Assembly: GCF_003368325.1 (NCBI RefSeq) | Contig: NZ_CP031466.1 | Location: forward strand, 2,418,001 to 2,482,000 | Source of the DNA: Paraburkholderia caffeinilytica | GTDB taxonomy: Bacteria; Pseudomonadota; Gammaproteobacteria; Burkholderiales; Burkholderiaceae | Reading direction: 5' to 3' | Length of the DNA stretch: 64,000 nt | Shown here: positions 52,155-60,486 of the stretch, one piece after another | How positions within the stretch are numbered: the stretch's first letter is position 1 | Layout of the letters: each line of letters begins with the position of its first letter | Notes under the pieces: model-generated | The model's database searches: none | What the model was told of the DNA's origin: nothing | The model's input: only the letters and a program-made list of their open reading frames with translations | Translations under genes and position numbers: made by a program

Positions 52155-53639
52155 CTAGCCTTCGAGCACGGCGCGCACCCGCTCGCCCATCGCGTCGAAA
52201 CGGGCGCGCTGCATGCGTGCGTAATCGCCGTAGGCGGCAATCAACGCGCCGCGCACGCCGCCGTCCTGCAGCGACGCGATGGCCGCGAGCGCGGCCTGTG
52301 CGCCGTCGTCGTCATCGCATGCGGCGCGCCATGGCCCGCAACCCATCTCGCTCAACAGACGCTCGATGCGCGCGTCCATCGAGAGCCCGAACACCGGCAC
52401 GCCATGCGAGATCGCGAGCACGGCTGCGTGATAACGCGTCGTCACCACACATGCCGCATGCGCGACCGTGGCGGCCACTTCGTCGAGCGTATGCGGGCCG
52501 CGCGCGACGATGTCGATCGGGAATGGCACACGGGCCGCCAGATCGGCGCACGCGCCGCGATCGAGTTGCTCCATGCCCACCAGCACCGGCATGTAACCCT
52601 GCTCCCTCAAACCGACAGCGATCTGCGCGAAGCGATCCAGATAGGCGCGATAGGCCTCGGCGCGCGCCGCGTCCCAACTGTGAAAATGCAACGGTCCATA
52701 GCGCAGCGGCGATGCCTCGCCGCGCGCATCGAGTTCACGCGCCCGCGCGGCGTCGGCACGCACCGGCCACCAGAACGGATTGTTCGGACAGAGCGCGGCA
52801 CGTCGTGAGCCGGGCGCCGCGTTGTGCGAGTCAGCGCGCGCCCGATAAGTCCACGCGGTATCGGCGCCCGTTTGCGCGCTCACGCCGAGCGAAGCGAGCT
52901 GCGCACGCGCCGCGTCGTTGCGGCAAATGACTTCGCCGGCTTGCGCATTGCGTTCGACAAAGCGCGTGAGCGCCGCGCTCATCGTGCCGCTATCGACACC
53001 GTAAGCCATCGCCGGCCGCCGGTGCGCATGGGCGAGCGCAATCCCGCCGATCAGCACGCCCGCCAACGAATCGGAAAACTTCGACGTGTAGGTCGACCCT
53101 TCCACGTTCAGCACGAGATCGGCATCGCGCACGGCGGCGTCGAGCGCATCGGGCAGATAAGGCAGTGAGGGGGTGAGCCGCGGCGTGCCGGCAAGCAGCG
53201 GATGATCGAAGCAGTCGCCGAGCGCAAACAGCGTGATGCGAGGCTCGCGCGGTGCGAGCAGACGGCGCAGCTGGGCGATCGTTTCGATGGTGCGCAAATC
53301 GGCGCCGGTGTTGCCGGCGCCGCTGTAGCCGAGCAGCAGCACGCGCGGCTCGGCGCGATCTGCTTCGTGGTTTGCGGCACGATTCGAGTCACGTTTCAGG
53401 TCGCCATTAGCGCCGGGATTCGAGTCACGTTTCAAGTCACCATTCGCGGCAAGATTCAAGTCGCCATTCGCGTCTCTTCGCGCGCCGGGACCGCTGCGGC
53501 CGGCCACACGCCGTGCCGCGTCGATGCGTTGCTGCATGTCGTCGAGAAAGACCTCGTCCGGCGCGGGTGCGCCTGCATAGCGGTTCAACGCGGCAAGCGA
53601 ACGCTGCAACGGGCTGTCGACAATGTCCCAATCCATCAT
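52155..53639 (-). CDS. Polysaccharide pyruvyl transferase-family protein
   Basis: 494 residues from the ATG at 53639, overlapping the stop of the preceding gene (ATGA). The PPT domain starts near residue 98 with VLLLGYSGAGNTGADLRTIETI, followed by DLVLNVEGSTYTSKFSD, ARAQLASLGVSAQTGADTAWTY, and the C-terminal VTTRYHAAVLAISHGVPVFGLSMD that ends all CsaB/WcaK-type proteins. Such enzymes add a ketal pyruvate from PEP to a sugar in surface polysaccharides. The N-terminal extension (residues 50-95) is a repetitive hydrophilic linker (two NGDLKRDSN units) made by a 36-bp DNA repeat. With a MenD-like enzyme and a Rieske oxygenase before it, a small-molecule substrate is as likely as a polysaccharide. 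Confidence 0.82.
   Translation of the reverse strand: MMDWDIVDSPLQRSLAALNRYAGAPAPDEVFLDDMQQRIDAARRVAGRSGPGARRDANGDLNLAANGDLKRDSNPGANGDLKRDSNRAANHEADRAEPRVLLLGYSGAGNTGADLRTIETIAQLRRLLAPREPRITLFALGDCFDHPLLAGTPRLTPSLPYLPDALDAAVRDADLVLNVEGSTYTSKFSDSLAGVLIGGIALAHAHRRPAMAYGVDSGTMSAALTRFVERNAQAGEVICRNDAARAQLASLGVSAQTGADTAWTYRARADSHNAAPGSRRAALCPNNPFWWPVRADAARARELDARGEASPLRYGPLHFHSWDAARAEAYRAYLDRFAQIAVGLREQGYMPVLVGMEQLDRGACADLAARVPFPIDIVARGPHTLDEVAATVAHAACVVTTRYHAAVLAISHGVPVFGLSMDARIERLLSEMGCGPWRAACDDDDGAQAALAAIASLQDGGVRGALIAAYGDYARMQRARFDAMGERVRAVLEG
53381..53472. repeat. 36-bp in-frame tandem repeat in the pyruvyl transferase gene
   Basis: Units starting GATTCGAGTCACGTTTCA at 53381 and 53417 and a degenerate, shortened unit at 53453. 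The period is 36 bp, twelve codons, so copy-number change would lengthen or shorten the protein linker without frameshift. Confidence 0.85.
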
Positions 53640-55789
53640 GCCGCTCCCAAAGCTTGCGCGAGGTGTTGCATTTGCAGCGCGCCGGAATACGGCTCGACCG
53701 CCACCTCGACGATCGTCACGCCGGCGTGATCGCGCGCCTCGGCGAGCGCCTGGTCCAGTGCGTCTCGCCCCTCGACACGCCGATGCGCGAGCCCGAACGC
53801 CTGCGCCAGTGCGCCGAACTCCATCTTGCAGGGATTGCGGATCGTGCGCCGATAGGCCGGTGCATGCGCGATCGGCAAAAAGTCGAAGATCGCACCGCCG
53901 CCGTTGTCGACCACGCAGATGCAGGCCGGCGTACTCACACGTTGCGCGCTCGCCAGCGAGGACAGATCGTGGATCAACGCCTGATCGCCGAGCAGCAGCA
54001 GACCCGTATCGCGGCGCGCGAGCGCTTCGCCGATGAACGTCGCCATCGTGCCGTCGATGCCGCTCACGCCGCGATTCACGTAGATGTCCTGGCGCGCGGC
54101 GCGCACGTCGTAGCCGATATCGGCGTGACGCATCGACATGGAATTGCCGAGATGGACGAAGGCGAAACCGGGCGCCGCCAGCACGCGATGAACCGCCGAC
54201 ACTTCGCCCCAGGCGAGCGATGCGACACACGCGCGCCGCTCGCGTGCACCGTAGCCGGCGACGCTTGCCCAGCGGTCCCGCCAGGAAAAGGCGACGGGTG
54301 AACGTGTTTTGGCGGTCGCGTTGGTGTGTCCTTCATCGCCGGCAGTCGGATGCGCTTCGCCGCGAGCGGTGGAATTTGCTTCGCTGCCGGCTGCGGCGAG
54401 CGTTTTTGCGGGCGCCTCGCCATCCACCATTCCGCACAGCGCCTCAGCCAGTTCGCTCAACGTATCGGCGGAAGGCGCAACCAGCACGTCGCGCGGATCC
54501 AGCGCCGGGTGCAGATAGTCATGCGCCACGCGGCACGGCGCGATCTTGATCGTGGGCACGTCGGCATGCGTTTCGAGGTAGGCATGCAGCACGGGCATGA
54601 CCGGTGCCAGGCCGAAGCGCACGATCAGTTCCGAGCGCGCCGCCGCCATCCGCGCCGCGCCGCCGAGCACGTCGAATGCATTGACGATCAATGCACCCGC
54701 CGCGCCACGTGCGGCGGCTTGCGGCGCCAGCGCGGACGGCCCCGAGCGCAGTCCGCTGCCCGCATCGGCGAGTACCGGGAAGCCGCTCGCCGCGGCCAGC
54801 GCGAAGATCGCTTCGGATGACACGCCCGGTTCGGGGCCGACCACGATCAACCCGTCGATGCCGCCACTGAGCGGCCGGCTGCCGCGCTTCGCCAGCACGC
54901 GCGCCATGACGCGTCCGACGATATGCGCGGGAGACGCTTCAAATGCGGGCAGCCCGGCGCGTGGAGACACGGCGCGAAAGTGCGAAGCCCGCGTTGCCCG
55001 TGCGGTGTGGATGGCATCGCGCGGCGCCGTCGCTGCCCGTCTAGCGCCGATAGCATCACTTTGCGCCATCGTTGCTCGCGCCGCGCCAGCGGCATCATGC
55101 GAAGCCGTCGCCGCTCGTGCCGCGCGGACCGTCTCGAACGAAACCGGCTGCGTCTCGACCGCATCGTAGACACCCGCCAGCGGGACGTTCAGGTGCACCG
55201 GACCGCGCGTCGGCCGCTTTGACGATGGATGCGCATCGGCGCGCGACAAGCTGCCATCGAGATCGGGCACGCCGTCGAACATCGCAGCAAGCGCTGCTGC
55301 GAGCTCGTCGCGGACCTGCTCCAGGGCCTGCACGGAATCGTCAGGATCGGCCAGGTCCGCCTGCGCGCGCACGAACGCGCGGGTCGCGCCGAGATGATCC
55401 GCCATCTGTCCAAAACCGGTGCCGCGCAACACACGCGGCCGGTCGCACGTCAGCACGACGAGCGGCACATCGGATGCGTCCGCTTCGGTCAGCGCCGGCA
55501 AGACATTCGCCACCGCCGAACCGGAAGTCGTGACGATCGCAACCGGTTCGCCGCTCGCTTTCGCGATCCCGAGCGCCACGAATGCGCCGCTGCGCTCGTC
55601 GGTGCTGACCATCTCGACAGTAATGCGCGGATGCGCGTCGAACGCGAGGCACATGGCGCTCGCGCGTCCGCCAGGACAGAGCACGGCATGACGCACGCCG
55701 GCCATACTCAACATCTCGACGATGAATTCCACCCATATCGCGTTGAGCGATTCACCGCTTGTCGCGGGAACATCAGGAACGGCGCTCAT
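53636..55789 (-). CDS. MenD-family thiamine diphosphate enzyme, non-menaquinone
   Basis: 717 residues from the ATG at 55789, which overlaps the Rieske stop (TGATG). MenD features: LCPGGRASAMCLAF, catalytic Glu in STDERSGAFVALGIAKASGEPVAIVTTSGSAVANVLPALTEADASDVPLVVLTCDRP, NRGVSGIDGTMATFIGEAL, and the ThDP/Mg motif GDQALIHDLSSLAS followed by VDNGGGAIFDFLP. MenD is near 560 residues; here 13-residue Ala/Arg repeats (about 222-270) and an Ala/Thr-rich insert (about 500-545) enlarge it. MenD joins a decarboxylated 2-oxoglutarate unit to isochorismate; Burkholderia uses ubiquinone, not menaquinone, so a different acceptor is likely. It lies between the oxygenase and pyruvyl transferase genes. Confidence 0.84.
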   Translation of the reverse strand: MSAVPDVPATSGESLNAIWVEFIVEMLSMAGVRHAVLCPGGRASAMCLAFDAHPRITVEMVSTDERSGAFVALGIAKASGEPVAIVTTSGSAVANVLPALTEADASDVPLVVLTCDRPRVLRGTGFGQMADHLGATRAFVRAQADLADPDDSVQALEQVRDELAAALAAMFDGVPDLDGSLSRADAHPSSKRPTRGPVHLNVPLAGVYDAVETQPVSFETVRAARAATASHDAAGAARATMAQSDAIGARRAATAPRDAIHTARATRASHFRAVSPRAGLPAFEASPAHIVGRVMARVLAKRGSRPLSGGIDGLIVVGPEPGVSSEAIFALAAASGFPVLADAGSGLRSGPSALAPQAAARGAAGALIVNAFDVLGGAARMAAARSELIVRFGLAPVMPVLHAYLETHADVPTIKIAPCRVAHDYLHPALDPRDVLVAPSADTLSELAEALCGMVDGEAPAKTLAAAGSEANSTARGEAHPTAGDEGHTNATAKTRSPVAFSWRDRWASVAGYGARERRACVASLAWGEVSAVHRVLAAPGFAFVHLGNSMSMRHADIGYDVRAARQDIYVNRGVSGIDGTMATFIGEALARRDTGLLLLGDQALIHDLSSLASAQRVSTPACICVVDNGGGAIFDFLPIAHAPAYRRTIRNPCKMEFGALAQAFGLAHRRVEGRDALDQALAEARDHAGVTIVEVAVEPYSGALQMQHLAQALGAA
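54980..55126. repeat. 39-bp degenerate repeat encoding a 13-residue motif in the MenD-like gene
   Basis: Four successive 13-residue units of the form ARAxxAxxDAIGA cover residues 222-270. DNA units are diverged, suggesting an older expansion than the 36-bp repeat in the next gene. In the MenD fold this falls after the N-terminal ThDP domain, in a linker. Confidence 0.6.
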
Positions 55790-56895
55790 CAAGCCACCGC
55801 TTGCGACGTGTCCGCCACCGGCGTAATCGCAATCGTGCGCGCCTGTGGCGGCACTGCCCCCACTGCCCCCTGCTCCGCCGCAATCAACCGCTCCATGACA
55901 CGTCGTGCGCGAATCGCGCCGGCATCGATCGGCAGCAGCGCGGGCTGCATCGCCCAGAATTCGTTGTCGCCGAGATTCTTCTGCTGTGCTTCGAGCATCG
56001 GCAGATCCTCGCACTCGAACGGCTTCATCAACCCTTCGACGGCATAGCGCACCAGCCCGCGCGCCGCGTCACCCATCTCCTTCGGCAAGCCGAACGCGAA
56101 GAAGTAATGCGTCGTGCGCTCGGTCTCGGGCGTCAGCCAATGCGCGGAAGGCGCGATCAGCCCCGCTTCGCGCGGCATGCCCGCCGCGGTCACGCCGACC
56201 ACGATCGAAAGCAATCCAGGCGGCGTCCAGCGCACGTCCATCCAGCGATCCACCCGCGTGCCGGGCGGAATCCCGAAGCCTTGCGCGACGAACGGCTGCA
56301 GCGCTTCGTCGTAAGCGCTGCGGCGAACCCAGACAATATCGCCGAGACTGCCCGACTGCACGTCGCCGCGCGCAATCGCCTCGCTGCCCAGCGTATCGGG
56401 ATGAAGAAACTGGAAGTGGCTCAGATCGAGCAGATTGTCGGCGCTCAGCTGATAGTGCGCGCGCGTATGCAGGTACCCGTCGTGCGTGACGTTGGCTGCG
56501 GGGTCGACGAACGGAAACGACGGCAGCAAGGCCGCGTCGGCGCGCGCCGGGTCGCCCGGCCAGAACCAGATAGCGCCATATCGTTCGAGCGAAGGGTACG
56601 CACGCACCTTCGCACCGGAAGGCACCCTGCCGTCGCCGTGCGGATTGTGCACGCACTGCCCGCTCGCGCTGAAACGCAGACCGTGATACGGACATTCGAG
56701 CACGCCGTCGACGATCCGGCCTTGCGACAGCGGCGCGAAACGATGCGCGCAGCGATCGTCGAGCGCGATCGCACGCTGTTCCGCGTCGCGATACAGCACC
56801 ACGGGCCGCCCAAGCAGCGTGCGCGAAAACGGCACGTCGGCGCGGACCTCGTGGGCGAAAGCGGCGACATACCACGCGTTTAACAGAAAGGACAT
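55789..56895 (-). CDS. Rieske-type aromatic ring or O-demethylating oxygenase (VanA-like)
   Basis: 368 residues from the ATG at 56895; an upstream in-frame start is less likely because MSFLLNAWYVAAFAHEV is the usual beginning. Rieske 2Fe-2S ligands Cys49, His51, Cys68 and His71 (RCAHRFAPLSQGRIVDGVLECPYHG). Mononuclear iron site NLLDLSHFQFLH with bridging Asp157, His160 and His165. Vanillate demethylase-like length and order. It would need an electron-donating reductase, which is not adjacent. First gene of a three-gene operon with the MenD-like enzyme and pyruvyl transferase; all three overlap, so stoichiometric expression is likely. Confidence 0.9.
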   Translation of the reverse strand: MSFLLNAWYVAAFAHEVRADVPFSRTLLGRPVVLYRDAEQRAIALDDRCAHRFAPLSQGRIVDGVLECPYHGLRFSASGQCVHNPHGDGRVPSGAKVRAYPSLERYGAIWFWPGDPARADAALLPSFPFVDPAANVTHDGYLHTRAHYQLSADNLLDLSHFQFLHPDTLGSEAIARGDVQSGSLGDIVWVRRSAYDEALQPFVAQGFGIPPGTRVDRWMDVRWTPPGLLSIVVGVTAAGMPREAGLIAPSAHWLTPETERTTHYFFAFGLPKEMGDAARGLVRYAVEGLMKPFECEDLPMLEAQQKNLGDNEFWAMQPALLPIDAGAIRARRVMERLIAAEQGAVGAVPPQARTIAITPVADTSQAVA

Positions 56896-57390
56896 GAGCG
56901 CACTCGCAATGGAATCGGCACGAAAAAAGACACGGTGCGGCGCCGCATTGGCGGCCACCTCATGCGAGTGTAAATAGCCGGTCATTCCACAGATTCAACA
57001 AAGCTCATGGCAATGCGAAGCCGCACTTCTTAAAACGCGCATTCCAGATTCTCAACAAAAATAAATATGGCTTGCAACGCTGAAAGGTATTGCGAACCTT
57101 GCTTCGCGTGCGATTCCCGGCGATGCGGGTCTCTTTTACCCGTCGCGGCACAGACGACGGTAATTGATGCCGAAATCGTGTTTAGAAGTGCATCTCCCGG
57201 CTAATAGCCGCGATCTGTCTGCTTATTGAGCGGATCGAAACGATGCGAAACAAATTCATCATCTTTCATGTAATTTCAATTCATCCCACGAAGAAACAAT
57301 TCGTTACAGCCCTGATATTTTAAGGGCCGTAATTTGCGGGACGTGCAATGTGGTTTGAGAAGCAACCTTAGGCTTCAGTCCCGGGAGGGC
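56896..57390. other. 495-bp intergenic region between the Rieske operon and the HrpG-like gene
   Basis: No gene seen. The region is clearly less GC-rich than its surroundings (for example 57045-57075 and 57240-57330). It must contain the divergent promoters. On the Rieske side only an imperfect hrpII-like match exists (CGAA at 57016, CGCG twenty bases later), so I do not call a box. Confidence 0.4.
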
Positions 57391-58449
57391 ATGTTGAAAT
57401 TCGCCGTGATGACTACCAGCAGCAGTCTGTTCAATCTGATTTGCCAATGCTTTCGCGACGAGACGATCGAATGCTGCCGCTTCCTCGATGACGTCGCGCT
57501 ATCGCGGGCGATCTATCGGGAGGACTATCACGCCATCCTTGTCGACGCGGCAACGGGAATCGATGCGACGCGCGCGGTGTTCGCGCGCCGCGCCTGCTAT
57601 GGCGACCGCCGCGCACCGTTGATCGTGGTCGGCGCATTTGCCGATCGCGACAGCATCGAGCGGGCCTTCGAGGTCGGCGCCGACGACGTGGTGCTGTCGC
57701 CCATCGATCAGGGCGAGCTCGAGGTACGCACCTACCAGGCGCTGCGCCGCTTCCAGTCGCCGCCGCCGTTGCAATCCGAGGATCGTGCCGAACTCGGTCC
57801 TTATCGGCTGGACCGGCGGACCGGCACGGTACTGGTGGACGAACGCGAAATCCGCCTGACGGTGCGCGAATTCGCGATTGCGTGGCTGCTGTTCTCACGC
57901 GCCGGCGAGTATGTGAGCCGCCGGCAGATTGCCGGTGCGATCTGGAGCAGCACGGAAGATATCGTGGGACGCACGCTCGAACAGCACATCTACAAACTGC
58001 GCAAGAAGCTGGGACTGAGCGGTGCGTCGGGCGTCCAGCTACGCACGATGTATGCGCATGGATATCGCGTCGAGTTGTGCGACGGCAAGGCGGATGCCGA
58101 CGCGATCATGCCGGGGATCGCCCAGGTCGGGCAGGCCGCCGATGCGATCGCGGCGATCACTGAAGTGGTCGATATCGCGCGCCACGAAGCAAACAGAGAG
58201 CGCATCGGGAAAACCGCGCGCCCTTCCCGGGCGCTCGACGTCCACGTAAAAGACAGTGAAGCCGCTCGCAGCGCGCAACCGTGGGGGCAGTATGCAGCCA
58301 TGTGGCACGGCGGCGCCGCGCACATCGTGCACCCGGTAGCGGACTTCACCGTGCGCGGCGCTGAATCGCCGGGCAGCGGTTCTTCGACAGCATTGACGTC
58401 GTTCTCGATTCCCGCGGCGCTGCTGGGGAGCAACGCACGGCGCCGCTAA
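57391..58449 (+). CDS. Orphan OmpR-family regulator, HrpG-like
   Basis: 352 residues from the ATG at 57391; GGGAGG is very close to it, and the ATG at 57409 is an alternative. Receiver-like domain 1-125: an Asp (Asp52 in AILVDAATGI) is at the phospho-acceptor place, but the N-terminal acidic pair is missing and the conserved Lys is replaced by Ser (VVLSPIDQ). The winged helix covers about 135-232 (LGPYRLDRRTGTVLVDEREIRLTVREFAIAWLLFSRAGEYVSRRQIAGAIWSS; ending RTMYAHGYRVEL). The C-terminal 115 residues have no match I recognise. HrpG in Ralstonia and Xanthomonas is an OmpR protein that switches on hrpB or hrpX; location beside the hrp genes supports the same role here. Confidence 0.75.
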   Translation: MLKFAVMTTSSSLFNLICQCFRDETIECCRFLDDVALSRAIYREDYHAILVDAATGIDATRAVFARRACYGDRRAPLIVVGAFADRDSIERAFEVGADDVVLSPIDQGELEVRTYQALRRFQSPPPLQSEDRAELGPYRLDRRTGTVLVDEREIRLTVREFAIAWLLFSRAGEYVSRRQIAGAIWSSTEDIVGRTLEQHIYKLRKKLGLSGASGVQLRTMYAHGYRVELCDGKADADAIMPGIAQVGQAADAIAAITEVVDIARHEANRERIGKTARPSRALDVHVKDSEAARSAQPWGQYAAMWHGGAAHIVHPVADFTVRGAESPGSGSSTALTSFSIPAALLGSNARRR

Positions 58450-58577
58450 GCCGCGGCCAAAGGAACGCACGACACTGGCAGCCCCCTGCTGAAGCGGTGC
58501 CTCAACCGCACGCAGGGGCAAGCACGGCGCGCGTTTGACGCGCCACGCCTGCCCCGCGTTTCGCAACAGTCCCCCGA

Positions 58578-60362
58578 TTACAGATCCAGCACGCGCGGCG
58601 ACAACAGGAAGACGCGTTCCATATGCGAGCGGGAGTCGTTGTTATTGCGGAACAGCGCGCCAATCAGTGGAATCTTCGACAAACCCGGCACGCCGGTCAC
58701 GCCGTTCGAGTTGTTATCCACGCTATAGCCCGCGATCAACAGGCTCTCGCCCTGGCCGACAAAGGCCTGCGTATTGATCTCGCTGCTGGTGATCACCGGA
58801 ATGTTGTCGACCTGCTGCCCGGTGAGCTGGCCGTCTTCGATGTGCACTTCGAGCTTGATGCGCATCTGCCCGTCTTCCTGCACGACCATCGGCAGCACGC
58901 GCAGCGAGACGCCGGTCGACACGCTGTACAGATCCGCCGACGTATAACCGGACACGCGCACGAAGAACTTGGTCTTGTTGTCCATCACGGCCTCGACGTT
59001 GTCGAGCGTCGCGACCTTTGGCGACGCGTCGATCTTCGCCTTCGAGGTGGACTGCATCGCATTGACGCGCGCCATCAGATAGCGGCCCGCGTCGCCGAGC
59101 ACGGCGGTGATCGAGGCACCCACCGGCGTGGCGGAGACCACCGTGGTGCCGTCGGCAAGCGTCGTGGTGCCGAAGTTCGGGTTGATCTGGCCGTTCGCGT
59201 AGCTGTTCTGCTGATACGTTCCGGTGCCGGTCTGGAAGTCGAGATGACTGTTGTGCGCGCGCCAGTCCACGCCGATCTGCGCGAGCACGTCGTCGTCGAT
59301 TTCGATGATGTGCGCTTCGATTTCGATCAGCTTGGGCCGCGTGTCGAGCTGATCGATCAGCGACGCGTACTGGTCGATGCGCTGCGGCGTATCGCGGATC
59401 AGCACCGAGTTGGTGGTCGGATCGGGCTGCATGATCGGCAAGGTCAGATCGCCACCGCTCGGCTGGCTCGCCTGCGAGGCGCCTGGCGCGTTGCCGTAGC
59501 CGACATTGCCCGTGCTGCCGTAATTCGACGGCTGCGCGTTGCCGACCAGGCCGCCGAGCGCCGAGCCTTGCCCATCGGCCATATTGGGCGGCAACGGCGG
59601 GTTCAGGACCGGCGCGCCGCCGTTGTTGCCGCCGCTCACGTCGGTCATCGGCGGCACGCGCTGCATGTTCGGCGACACCGAGGTCTGCGACTGTCCGCCG
59701 CCCTTCTCCTGCTTCGCGTGATACATGTTCGACAGCACGGTGGCCACACCCGGCACCGTGATCGTGTTGCCGTCGATCTGCACCTTGTGGTCCGCGGCCC
59801 ATGCGTGCTTCAGCTTGAACACGCGAATCACCGAGCCGCTGCGGCGGCTCGCGTTCTCGTCGAGGCGTCTGGCGATCTCGCTCACCATCTGGACATATTG
59901 CGGCGGACCGTTGACGATCGCCGTGCCCGCGCTTTCGTCGTATACGACCGGGAAGCGCGCGTCGTCGACACTCATCGTATGCAGGGCCGCGCGCAGATCG
60001 GCGGCGGATGCGTGATCGAGCTTGATCACCTGATGCGTGACGTCGTTGGCGCTGCTGATCGACAGCACGCTGCCGTCGTAGAACCAGACAAAGCCGAAGG
60101 TCGACGCGAGCGTGTCGAGAAAGCGCTGCGGCGACATGTCGAAGCGGCCCGTCACCGCGCCCTGAACATTGCCCGCAATCGACGTGGCCACGCCCTGGCT
60201 CGCGGTGAAATCGCGCAGCACGTCTTTCAGATCCTTGCCTTCCACGGCGATGTGCACCGTGGTGCCGCGCCATCGCACGGGAGCCGCGCCGGCAGGTTGC
60301 AGCGCGCTCAACGTCAGGGACGCCGCGAGCCACGCGGCGCAGAACAGCGTCTTCGATTTCAT
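58578..60362 (-). CDS. hrcC: Type III secretion outer-membrane secretin HrcC (SctC)
   Basis: 594 residues from the ATG at 60362. Signal peptide ending near LQPAGAA. N0/N1/N3 periplasmic domains (HIAVEGKDLKDVLRDFTASQGVATSIAGNVQGAVTGRF; DLRAALHTMSVDDARFPVVYDESAGTAIVNGPPQYVQMVSEIARRLD), a Gly/Asn-rich linker (about 245-325), and the secretin core (KLIEIEAHIIEIDDDVLAQIGVDWRA; VPGLSKIPLIGALFRNNNDSRSHMERVFLLSPRVLDL). It forms the outer ring of the injectisome. In Ralstonia hrcC follows hrpB directly, as here. The ribosome site is weak. Confidence 0.94.
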   Translation of the reverse strand: MKSKTLFCAAWLAASLTLSALQPAGAAPVRWRGTTVHIAVEGKDLKDVLRDFTASQGVATSIAGNVQGAVTGRFDMSPQRFLDTLASTFGFVWFYDGSVLSISSANDVTHQVIKLDHASAADLRAALHTMSVDDARFPVVYDESAGTAIVNGPPQYVQMVSEIARRLDENASRRSGSVIRVFKLKHAWAADHKVQIDGNTITVPGVATVLSNMYHAKQEKGGGQSQTSVSPNMQRVPPMTDVSGGNNGGAPVLNPPLPPNMADGQGSALGGLVGNAQPSNYGSTGNVGYGNAPGASQASQPSGGDLTLPIMQPDPTTNSVLIRDTPQRIDQYASLIDQLDTRPKLIEIEAHIIEIDDDVLAQIGVDWRAHNSHLDFQTGTGTYQQNSYANGQINPNFGTTTLADGTTVVSATPVGASITAVLGDAGRYLMARVNAMQSTSKAKIDASPKVATLDNVEAVMDNKTKFFVRVSGYTSADLYSVSTGVSLRVLPMVVQEDGQMRIKLEVHIEDGQLTGQQVDNIPVITSSEINTQAFVGQGESLLIAGYSVDNNSNGVTGVPGLSKIPLIGALFRNNNDSRSHMERVFLLSPRVLDL

Positions 60363-60416
60363 GGAGTCGACTGTGTGAGGGTGATGGAAAAAACCGCGAA
60401 TAAGGTAACGCGCAAC

Positions 60417-60476
60417 CACAGCAACAACCGTAGCGGCGACCGCAGCAACAAGCGCAGCAACAAGCGCAGCAACCTC
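60417..60476. repeat. 12-bp tandem repeat between hrpB and hrcC
   Basis: Five 12-bp units; two exact (CGCAGCAACAAG) and three diverged. It fills half of the 124-bp spacer between the hrpB stop and the hrcC start, where a promoter or the leader of hrcC would be. Confidence 0.8.
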
Positions 60477-60486
60477 GGCGGCGGCG

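Noticed and set aside
42786..56895. Calling 42.7-57 kb a mobile genomic island
   Set aside because: No integrase, transposase, tRNA or direct-repeat boundary is visible, and base composition is not obviously different from the flanks.
57016..57039. Possible hrpII box (CGAA-N16-CGCG) upstream of the Rieske operon
   Set aside because: One half-site has two mismatches. In GC-rich DNA such partial matches are common, so HrpB control of this operon is not claimed.
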